A DNA stretch of 12,384 bases from WHSM01 sp050701635 (GTDB lineage: Bacteria > Actinomycetota > Actinomycetes > Mycobacteriales > Micromonosporaceae): contig JBOGDF010000160.1 of NCBI GenBank assembly GCA_050701635.1, forward strand, positions 1 to 12,384. The letters are read 5' to 3'. Positions within the stretch are counted from its first letter, which is position 1, and every line of letters starts with the position of its first letter. The position numbers were made by a program, and so were the translations under genes. This document shows, in pieces, positions 7,407 through 12,384 of this stretch. Below the pieces are notes generated by a model, which did no database searches, was not told where the DNA came from, and worked only from the letters and a program-made list of their open reading frames with translations.

Positions 7407-8606
7407 GTGCTCTCCGATCTCGTCGCCAGCTACGTCGCCGGCCTCGACGCCGCCGTCGCCACCACCGTCGCCGACGGCGCCCGCCGGGTCCCTGTGTTCG
7501 CGGAACGACTGTCCGCGGCGGGGGTCGATCCGGCGGCGGTACGCGGCTGCGCCGACCTGGACTGCGTACCGGTCTTCACCAAGGACGACATGGTGGTGGC
7601 GCAACGGGAGGCACCCCCGTACGGCGGGTGGGTGGCCGCCGACGCGCCGCTGCGCCGGGTGTTCTGCTCCCCCGGCCCGCTGTACGAGCCGCAGCTCGCC
7701 GGGCTCGATCCGTGGCGCTGGGGTGAGGCGTTGCGGGCCGCCGGTTTCGGGCCGGACGACATCCTGCTCAACTGCTTCAGCTATCACCTCTCCCCCGCCG
7801 GCTCGATGTTCGAGGAGGCGGCGGCCGCGCTCGGCGTGACGACCGTACCGGCCGGGGTCGGCAACCTGGAGCTGCAGGTGCAGACCGCCGCCGCGGTGGG
7901 CGCCACCGGGTTCACCGGGCTGCCCAGCTACCTCAACGCGCTGGTCACCGCGGCCGCCGACGCCGGCCTGCGGTGGACCGTACGCCGCGCCCTGGTCACC
8001 GCCGAGCCGCTGCCCGACTCGCTGCGCGCCGCCCTGACCGAACACGTCCCGGTGGTACGCATGGCGTACGGCACCGCGGAAGCGGGGCTGCTCGGCTACG
8101 AGACCGCCCCACACTCCGGCCTGGCGTTGCCGGAGGGCGTGCTGATCCAGGTGTGCGATCTCGACTCCGGGCTGCCCCGCGACGACGAGCAGCCCGGGCA
8201 GGTGGTGGTCACCCTGCTGCGCCCGGAGTATCCGCTGACCCGGTTCGGCACCGGCGACCTGTCGGCGTGGCGGGTCGGCCCCGACGGCGATCTGCGGCTG
8301 GCCGGCGTACTGGGCCGGGTCGGCGAGGCGGTGAAGGTACGCGGCATGTTCCTGCACCCCCGGCAGGCCGCCGACGCGCTCGGCCCGGTCGACGGGCTGG
8401 CCGGCTACCGGTTCGTGGTACGGCGTACCGACCATGTCGACACGCTGCGCTGCGAGATCGTCCCCGCCTCCGGCGCCGACCCGGATTCGCTGGCCACCGC
8501 CGTACGCGACCAGGTGCGGGCTCGGCTACGGCTGACCGCCGAGGTGGTCCCGGTCGGCGCCCTCCCCGACGGACCGTCCCTGGTGGACGAACGCGACTGG
8601 AGCTGA
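7407..8606 (+). CDS. PaaK-like (phenylacetate-CoA ligase family) AMP-binding protein with altered ATP loop
   Basis: A 399-aa adenylate-forming-superfamily protein of the PaaK/COG1541 type. PaaK-like features: VFTKDDM near the N-terminus, MAYGTAEAG (Tyr221-Gly227), FGTGDLSAW (Asp284) and the hinge region GEAVKVRGMFLHPRQ, then a small C-terminal domain. The ATP-binding loop is not normal: where PaaK has a Ser/Thr/Gly-rich SGTTG-type loop, this protein has FCSPGPLYEP (86-95). The C-terminus ends LPDGPSLVDERDWS with no lysine where the catalytic one is expected. It may therefore be inactive, act on a pre-formed acyl-AMP or acyl-CoA, or use a different mechanism. Start: the frame is open from GTG 7386, inside the LivF-like gene, with another GTG at 7401. 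GTG 7407 is preferred because AGGGGG (7394-7399) lies 7 bases upstream. It is the last gene of the operon and runs convergent with the response regulator. Confidence 0.8.
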   Translation: MLSDLVASYVAGLDAAVATTVADGARRVPVFAERLSAAGVDPAAVRGCADLDCVPVFTKDDMVVAQREAPPYGGWVAADAPLRRVFCSPGPLYEPQLAGLDPWRWGEALRAAGFGPDDILLNCFSYHLSPAGSMFEEAAAALGVTTVPAGVGNLELQVQTAAAVGATGFTGLPSYLNALVTAAADAGLRWTVRRALVTAEPLPDSLRAALTEHVPVVRMAYGTAEAGLLGYETAPHSGLALPEGVLIQVCDLDSGLPRDDEQPGQVVVTLLRPEYPLTRFGTGDLSAWRVGPDGDLRLAGVLGRVGEAVKVRGMFLHPRQAADALGPVDGLAGYRFVVRRTDHVDTLRCEIVPASGADPDSLATAVRDQVRARLRLTAEVVPVGALPDGPSLVDERDWS

Positions 8607-8621
8607 CCACCGCGCGGCTGG

Positions 8622-9272
8622 CTAGGGGCGTACCAGGCCGGTCTCGTACGCGGCGATCACGGCCTGCACCCGGTCCCGTACGCCGAGCTTCGCGAGCACG
8701 CTCGCGACGTGCGTCTTCACCGTGCCGGCCGACACCACCAGCTCGGTCGCGATCTCCGCGTTGCTCATGCCGCGCGCGATCAGCACCAGCACCTCGCGTT
8801 CCCTGGGGGTGAGCGCCTCGAGGGCGCGGCTGTCGTGGCGGGACGGTCCGTGCCGCCGGAAGTGGTTCACCACGGACGCGGTGACCACCGGATCGAGTCG
8901 GGTCTCCCCTCCGGCGACCGCGTGTACGGCGGCGAGCAGCTCCTCGGGACGGGTGTCCTTGAGCAGGAAGCCGTCCGCGCCGGACCGCAGGGCTTCGAAC
9001 ACCACCGCGTCCTCGCCGAACGTGGTGAGCACCAGCACCCGGGTGGCGGCGGTCTCGGCGCAGATCCGGCGGGTCGCCTCCAGCCCGTCGACGCGCGGCA
9101 TCCGTACGTCGATCAGCGCGATGTCGGGTTTGCTGCGACGTACCACCGCGACCGCGTCCTCCCCGTTGCCGGCCTCGCCGACGACCTCGATCTCCGGGTC
9201 GCTTCCCAGGATGGTGACCAGGCCGGCGCGTACCAGAGTCTGGTCTTCGGCGACGACGACGCGCACGGTCAT
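8622..9272 (-). CDS. Two-component response regulator, NarL/LuxR family
   Basis: A 216-aa DNA-binding response regulator. The receiver domain (1-120) has the acidic pair (Glu9, Asp10), the phospho-acceptor Asp55 in IALIDVRMP, Thr83/Thr84 and Lys105 in GFLLKDT, all as expected for a working phospho-receiver. The output domain (about 150-212) is a LuxR-type helix-turn-helix: LTPREREVLVLIARGMSNAEI, then VSAGTVKTHVASVLAKLGVRDR. The ATG at 9272 overlaps the stop of the kinase gene by 4 bp (ATGA read on the minus strand), so the two are co-translated partners. Its 3' end is 15 bp from the end of the convergent PaaK-like gene. Targets cannot be read; the divergent membrane-protein gene upstream of the kinase is a reasonable candidate. 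Confidence 0.93.
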   Translation of the reverse strand: MTVRVVVAEDQTLVRAGLVTILGSDPEIEVVGEAGNGEDAVAVVRRSKPDIALIDVRMPRVDGLEATRRICAETAATRVLVLTTFGEDAVVFEALRSGADGFLLKDTRPEELLAAVHAVAGGETRLDPVVTASVVNHFRRHGPSRHDSRALEALTPREREVLVLIARGMSNAEIATELVVSAGTVKTHVASVLAKLGVRDRVQAVIAAYETGLVRP

Positions 9273-10450
9273 GCGGCACCGACCGGCGCCGGCGCGAAGG
9301 GCAGCCGGGCGCGTACCACCCAGGCGCCTTGCTCTTCCCCCGCAGTGACGTCGCCGCCGTGCACCGCGGCGCGCTCCCGCATGCCGACCAACCCGCGGCC
9401 GTTGCCGGCCGGAGCCGGGCGGCCGCCGGTCAGCGGGTTGCGTACCTCGACCCGCAGCGAGTCCAGGTGGCCGGCGACCCGCACCACGGCGCTCGGGGGC
9501 GCGTGCTTGAGTACGTTGGTCAGCGCCTCCTGCACGATCCGGTACGCCGACACCGCGACCCCCGGCGGCACCGGTCCGGCGAGTTCGATGGTCAGCTCGA
9601 CCGCGACGCCGGCGTGGCGTACCCGCTCCACCAGCGCGGGAAGCTCGCCGAGGTCAGGATGCGGGGCGAGCTCGGCGGTCGTGTCCTCCGGCGGGCGCAG
9701 CACCGAGAGCATGGTGCGCAGCTCCCCCAGCGCGTTGCGGCCCGCGGTCTCGATCGCCTCCAGGGCGGTACGCGTCCGCGGCGCCGTGTCGTGCAGCGCC
9801 AGCCGTTCCGCGCCGGCCTGTACCACCATCAGCGACACCGCGTGGGCGACCACGTCGTGCAGGTCCCGCGCGATCCGGTCCCGCTCGGCGGCGACCGCCT
9901 CGCGCGCCTCCTGTTCCCGGCGCTGCGCCAGCAGGGTCGCCTCCACCGCCACCCGCGACGCCTGGGTGGTACGGCGGCGTACCACCTTGCCGAGCACCCA
10001 CGGCGCACCCCACAGCAGCCACGGCAGGAAGTCATCGGGATCGCCGTCGCCGGTCATGATGTGCGCGACCACGATCAGCGGCAGCGTGACGGCCGCGCCC
10101 AGCAGCGAACGACGACCCTCGGTGTACGCCGCCACGGTGTACACCGCGATCAGCACCGGCAGCGCCATCAGCTGCGGCGGGAACGGCCCGGGCGCGGTCG
10201 CGGAGAGCACCAGGTTGGCCGCGCAGACCACACCCGCGACAGTCACCGGGGCGCGACGCCGCCACGCCAGGCTGAGCACCGCGGGCACCGCGACCGGTAC
10301 GGCCAGCAGCGGGCTGGCGACCGTGTCGCCGGTCAGCTCGGTGGCGACGAGGCCCGTCACGGCGAGCGCGAGAGCCGCGTCCGCCGGTGTCGTGCCGATA
10401 CGCGCGAGAGCGCGCTCCGCACGAGCGAGAACACGTCGGGTGATCGACAT
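9269..10450 (-). CDS. Two-component sensor histidine kinase, DesK/NarX (HisKA_3) type
   Basis: A 393-aa membrane-bound sensor kinase. The N-terminal half has five or six hydrophobic segments (about residues 25-157) with only short loops, so sensing is likely within or at the membrane. A coiled-coil-like linker leads to the HisKA_3 box ERDRIARDLHDVVAHAVSLM with phospho-acceptor His198. The ATPase domain shows the N box YRIVQEALTNVLKHA and the G box GNGRGLVGMRERA. Length and layout match common actinobacterial kinases paired with NarL-type regulators. Start: the frame is open to 10615, but the extra 55 residues (Arg/Cys/Pro-rich) look like translated intergenic DNA. ATG 10450 (MSITRRVLARAERAL) gives a normal N-terminus and lies just behind a -10-like TATGGT. 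Confidence 0.92.
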   Translation of the reverse strand: MSITRRVLARAERALARIGTTPADAALALAVTGLVATELTGDTVASPLLAVPVAVPAVLSLAWRRRAPVTVAGVVCAANLVLSATAPGPFPPQLMALPVLIAVYTVAAYTEGRRSLLGAAVTLPLIVVAHIMTGDGDPDDFLPWLLWGAPWVLGKVVRRRTTQASRVAVEATLLAQRREQEAREAVAAERDRIARDLHDVVAHAVSLMVVQAGAERLALHDTAPRTRTALEAIETAGRNALGELRTMLSVLRPPEDTTAELAPHPDLGELPALVERVRHAGVAVELTIELAGPVPPGVAVSAYRIVQEALTNVLKHAPPSAVVRVAGHLDSLRVEVRNPLTGGRPAPAGNGRGLVGMRERAAVHGGDVTAGEEQGAWVVRARLPFAPAPVGAA

Positions 10451-10456
10451 ACCGCA

Positions 10457-10462
10457 ACCATA
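10457..10462 (-). promoter_or_regulatory. Candidate -10 element for a leaderless kinase transcript
   Basis: On the minus strand TATGGT (fits TAnnnT) ends 6 bases before the ATG at 10450. That spacing places the transcription start at or next to the start codon, and no Shine-Dalgarno is seen. Leaderless mRNAs are common in actinobacteria. A convincing -35 is not visible, so the call is tentative. Confidence 0.35.
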
Positions 10463-10482
10463 AATCGCTTCCGGCCACCGGA

Positions 10483-10609
10483 CATCGGCCGCGCGGCAGA
10501 CCGCCCTCTGCCTCACGGCGGAGCGACAAGACCGCTCCCCGGGCCGATGCCTGGAGAGGGGTCCGGCACCGAGGCTGGGTAGCAACACCTCGCACCGCCC
10601 CGACGGCGG
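10483..10609 (+). other. Hairpin-rich intergenic leader before the small membrane protein
   Basis: Several perfect stems are packed into this gap. CATCGGCC (10483-10490) and GGCCGATG (10542-10549) could pair and enclose two hairpins, GGCAGA-6-TCTGCC (10495-10512) and GGAGCG-7-CGCTCC (10520-10538), giving a three-way-junction shape. Two more follow: CGAGG-13-CCTCG (10570-10592) and CCGCC-5-GGCGG (10595-10609), the last about 15 bases before the AAGGAGG of the next gene. It could be a structured 5' leader of the plus-strand gene. It fits no riboswitch class I know, and short stems arise easily at this GC content. Confidence 0.3.
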
Positions 10610-10635
10610 CGCCACATCATCGAAAAGGAGGCGTC

Positions 10636-11061
10636 ATGGACGCCAAGCATCCGCGCCACACCTGGGTTCCGTACCTCGCCGGGCTCGCCGGCAGTGCGCT
10701 GCTCCTCAAGGCAACCCTGATCATCGCGAGCAGCAACCAGGTGGACGAGGGCCCGATGACGTTGCTCTACCTCGCCGGCCTGGGTGTCGGCCTGGTCGCC
10801 GCGGTGGGCGCCGGACTGCGCCGTACGCGCGTACTGGCGCGGATCGGCGTGGCGCTCGGGCTGGCCGTCCTGCTGGCTGCCTGGATCACCATGCTCAGCG
10901 ACGCGGTCGAACCGCTGATCACCCTGTTCAGCAGCACGGCGTACGTGATCGACGAGGCGCCGGTCGGCATCGCGGGGATCGCAATCCTGGCCGCCGCCTG
11001 GTTCGGCTACACCCGGGACCAGCGGACGGCACAGAAGCAGCTGGCACACCAGAACGCCTGA
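10636..11061 (+). CDS. Small four-helix membrane protein of unknown function
   Basis: A 141-aa protein I do not recognise. It has four likely transmembrane segments: about 12-32 (PYLAGLAGSALLLKATLIIA), 41-60, 67-87 and 107-125. The N-terminus (MDAKHPRHTW) is short and polar, a hydrophilic loop SSNQVDEGP follows the first helix, and the C-terminus (YTRDQRTAQKQLAHQNA) is polar. There is no signal peptidase site and no catalytic motif. The ATG is preceded by a near-perfect AAGGAGG (10625-10631), so it should be translated well once transcribed. It is divergent from the two-component pair, a common place for a target or accessory membrane protein of such a system; that link is inference. Transcription likely ends at the hairpin starting 8 bp after its stop. 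Confidence 0.75.
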   Translation: MDAKHPRHTWVPYLAGLAGSALLLKATLIIASSNQVDEGPMTLLYLAGLGVGLVAAVGAGLRRTRVLARIGVALGLAVLLAAWITMLSDAVEPLITLFSSTAYVIDEAPVGIAGIAILAAAWFGYTRDQRTAQKQLAHQNA

Positions 11062-11068
11062 TCCCGCC

Positions 11069-11110
11069 CCGGATCCGCCGTACGGCGCTCAGGCGGTACG
11101 GCGGATCCGG
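11069..11110. terminator. Bidirectional terminator-like perfect 15-bp inverted repeat
   Basis: CCGGATCCGCCGTAC (11069-11083) and GTACGGCGGATCCGG (11096-11110) are exact inverse complements around a 12-base loop. It lies between two convergent genes. There is no T-tract on either side, as is usual for hairpin terminators in actinobacteria. The right arm codes the last residues of the SIS-domain protein (RIRRTA), and its stop codon (11089-11091) sits in the loop. An alternative smaller palindrome CGCCGTACGGCG (11076-11087) lies inside. Confidence 0.7.
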
Positions 11111-11877
11111 CCGGCGTACCGGTCTTCCAGGGCCTTGTTGTGCTCGTCGCCGCCGGCCACGTTGGCGGAGATGTAGACCGGCGGGGTCTCGCCCGCGTCG
11201 AGCAGCTGGCGCGCCATCTCCGCCACCAGCAGCTGCACCAGCAACGCGGAGGTGATCGAGGAGACCGCGCAGACGGCGCCGCCACCGGGCAGCGGCAGTA
11301 CGGCGTCCCCGTACGGCGCTCCGTTGTCGAGCACCACGTCGGCGTACTCCAGCAGCTTCCGGCCGGACGGGTGCCGCGACTCGGCGCGGGTGGTGTGGTC
11401 CATCGAGGTGATCGCGATCAGCGGGTGCCCGTGCTCCTTGACCACCCGCGCCAGCTCCACCACGGCGCCGTTGACCCCGGAGTTGGAGGCGATCACGAAC
11501 ACGTCCGCGGGACGTACGGCCGCCAGCTGGTACAGCCGGTGGGCGACGGCGGGATCGCGTTCCAGGAAGGCGTCGCTGAGCACCGACGCCGGCTCGCCGC
11601 CGTACAGCACCACGTCGCGCAGCGCCAGCCGGTTGGTCGGTACGAAGCCGCCGGCGCGTCCCGCGATCTCCATGGTGACCGCCTCGGAGTGGCCCGCGCC
11701 GAACGCCTGCACCACCCCGCCGGCACGGATCGCGTTGGTCAGCAGGGTCGCGGCGGCCGACAGGTTGGCCTCGTTATTGGCAGGCACCGAAGCGACGAGC
11801 GCCCCGACGGCGTCCAGGAACGCCTGGGGGCCGACGGCCGGCGCCGCGGGCGGGGTAGTCATCTGTGAATCATCCAT
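11089..11877 (-). CDS. SIS-domain sugar-phosphate protein (UPF0309 type)
   Basis: A 262-aa protein with one SIS (sugar isomerase) domain of the UPF0309 kind. Motifs: FGAGHSEAVTMEIAGRAGG (59-77), which fits the sugar-phosphate binding loop, and VIASNSGVNGAVVELA, the Ser/Gly-rich phosphate loop; ITSMDHTTRAESRHPSGRKL and NVAGGDEHN are also typical of this group. Proteins of this family act on phosphorylated amino sugars. From memory, a Streptomyces homologue (SCO4393, called NagS) has been described as an N-acetylglucosamine-6-phosphate dehydratase; I cannot verify that here. The divergent neighbour is an N-acetylglucosamine-kinase-like gene, whose product would be such a substrate. The ATG at 11877 gives MDDSQMTTP; a second ATG at 11862 (MTTPPAAP) is nearly as good, since neither has a strong ribosome site. 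Confidence 0.85.
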   Translation of the reverse strand: MDDSQMTTPPAAPAVGPQAFLDAVGALVASVPANNEANLSAAATLLTNAIRAGGVVQAFGAGHSEAVTMEIAGRAGGFVPTNRLALRDVVLYGGEPASVLSDAFLERDPAVAHRLYQLAAVRPADVFVIASNSGVNGAVVELARVVKEHGHPLIAITSMDHTTRAESRHPSGRKLLEYADVVLDNGAPYGDAVLPLPGGGAVCAVSSITSALLVQLLVAEMARQLLDAGETPPVYISANVAGGDEHNKALEDRYAGRIRRTA

Positions 11878-11900
11878 TCATGATGTAGTGGGTTGTGCAA

Positions 11901-11931
11901 TACAGTGATACAGCCGCGTCCGGTTAGTCAA
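11901..11931. promoter_or_regulatory. Divergent promoter elements between SIS-protein and kinase genes
   Basis: On the minus strand TTGACT (11931-11926) is a good -35 for the SIS-protein gene; the best -10 is CACTGT (11907-11902) at 18 bases, with TATCAC at 15 as an alternative. On the plus strand TACAGT (11901-11906) is a -10-like hexamer for the kinase gene, with only a weak -35 (TTCATG, 11877-11882). The two -10 elements overlap. Two copies of ATACAG (11900-11905, 11908-11913) lie 8 bases apart. Confidence 0.4.
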
Positions 11932-11936
11932 ACCGG
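11920..11936. promoter_or_regulatory. Operator-like inverted repeat CCGGTT-N5-AACCGG
   Basis: Perfect 6-base arms around AGTCA. It overlaps the minus-strand -35 (TTGACT) and would sit just after the plus-strand transcription start, so one bound protein could affect both genes. The sequence does not match the DasR site I know from Streptomyces amino-sugar genes. Which regulator binds is unknown; a hairpin in the kinase leader is an alternative reading. Confidence 0.4.
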
Positions 11937-11955
11937 CGCGTGCCAGGGAGGACGG

Positions 11956-12384
11956 ATGGTCGTGGACGGCGGTCGACTCGTACTGGGCGGAGACGTCGGC
12001 GGTACGTCGACGCGGATCGTGGTCGCCGACGAGACCGGCCGGATCCTCGCCACCGCGCGCAGCCGGGGAGCGAATCCCACGGTCGAGCCACGGATGGCGG
12101 CGGAGACCCTTCGCGGCGCTGTCGAGGACGCGCTGCGCCAGGTACCCGGGGCCCGGATCGAGGTCGCGGTGATCGGGATGGCCGGCGGCGGCGCCCTGGA
12201 CGACGGGGACGTCCGCGACGCCTTCGCCACCGCCTGGCGCTCCACCGGGATCGGCTGCCGACCGGAGGCGGTGGCCGACGTGGAGGTCGCCTTCGCCTCC
12301 GGCACCGCGGCCAGCGACGGCACCGTACTGATCGCCGGCACCGGCGCCGCGGCCGGCGCGATCCGCGACCGCGCCGTGCACCAC
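11956..12384 (+). CDS. N-acetylglucosamine kinase-like protein, BadF/BadG/BcrA/BcrD ATPase family (partial)
   Basis: ATG 11956 reads through the right edge, giving the first 143 residues of a protein usually about 300-330 long. The N-terminal phosphate-1 motif LGGDVGGTSTRIVVAD and the phosphate-2 region DGTVLIAGTGAAAGAI are those of the ASKHA fold; VAVIGMAGGG and ADVEVAFAS between them fit the GlcNAc-kinase group (COG2971). It would phosphorylate an amino sugar at the 6-OH with ATP in the cytoplasm. GGGAGG lies a few bases upstream of the ATG. It is divergent from the SIS-domain gene across 78 bp holding an inverted repeat. The substrate-determining C-terminal half is off the window, so another sugar or an activase-type role cannot be excluded. 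Confidence 0.78.
   Translation, partial: MVVDGGRLVLGGDVGGTSTRIVVADETGRILATARSRGANPTVEPRMAAETLRGAVEDALRQVPGARIEVAVIGMAGGGALDDGDVRDAFATAWRSTGIGCRPEAVADVEVAFASGTAASDGTVLIAGTGAAAGAIRDRAVHH

Noticed and set aside
10552..10592. Partial resemblance to a glycine riboswitch (GGAGAG followed by CACCGAGG and GCAA-like bases)
   Set aside because: The closing conserved CTCAGG-type strand and the normal spacing are missing, and the downstream gene is a membrane protein with no link to glycine.
10451..10615. Extended 448-aa form of the histidine kinase
   Set aside because: The extra 55 residues are Arg/Cys/Pro-rich, read through the hairpin region, and are not typical of kinase N-termini; ATG 10450 has a -10 element immediately upstream.
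11870..11881. A three-codon frame (ATG AAT GGA TGA, minus strand) overlapping the SIS-protein start
   Set aside because: Too short to claim and without a ribosome site; more likely chance from the ATG-rich start region.
11878..11955. Search for a DasR-type site in the amino-sugar intergenic region
   Set aside because: No sequence resembling the TGGTCTAGACCA-like core was found; only the CCGGTT-N5-AACCGG dyad is present.
1..12384. CRISPR arrays, tRNA or rRNA genes, insertion sequences, phage or plasmid genes
   Set aside because: No regularly spaced repeats, no tRNA-like cloverleaf with an acceptor end, no transposase or integrase motifs, and no shift in base composition were seen.

Overview
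The window is very GC-rich. Its genes lie end to end and often overlap by ATGA, start codons include GTG, and I see no in-frame TTA codon. This is actinobacterial DNA. Two further marks point to the Micromonosporaceae (Micromonospora, Salinispora, Actinoplanes and relatives): an interspersed AGCGAGCGCAGCGAGCG-type repeat between two genes, which I know from that family, and a marked excess of the tetramer GTAC. The family call is an inference.

Left and centre (1-8606): a partial IclR-family regulator on the minus strand faces an apparent seven-gene operon on the plus strand. The intergenic region is AT-rich and holds a good -35/-10 promoter with inverted repeats across it. The operon encodes a complete branched-chain-amino-acid-type (Liv/HAAT) ABC importer: ATPase LivG-like, permeases LivH- and LivM-like, a substrate-binding lipoprotein LivK-like, and ATPase LivF-like. 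Two adenylate-forming enzymes are built into the operon: a long-chain acyl-CoA-synthetase-like protein (second gene) and a PaaK-like protein (last gene). This suggests uptake of a carboxylic acid followed by CoA activation rather than amino-acid uptake. The substrate cannot be read from the sequence. The acyl-CoA-synthetase-like gene and the livH-like gene are bridged by the repeat element, which carries a 26-residue mini-ORF overlapping the stop of one and the start of the other.

Right-centre (8622-11110): a NarL/LuxR-type response regulator and its DesK/NarX-type histidine kinase lie on the minus strand, overlapping by 4 bp and convergent with the ABC operon. Divergent from the kinase is a small four-helix membrane protein behind a hairpin-rich 185-bp intergenic region. 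Its end faces the next minus-strand gene across a perfect 15-bp inverted repeat that looks like a bidirectional terminator.

Right end (11089-12384): a SIS-domain sugar-phosphate protein of the UPF0309 type (minus) and a truncated BadF/BadG/BcrA/BcrD-family N-acetylglucosamine kinase-like gene (plus) are divergent. They share a short control region with a CCGGTT-N5-AACCGG inverted repeat. They look like an amino-sugar phosphorylation and processing pair.

The most unusual points are the CoA-ligase/ABC importer operon, its terminal PaaK-like member with an altered ATP-binding loop and no recognisable catalytic lysine, and the repeat used as a translational linker.
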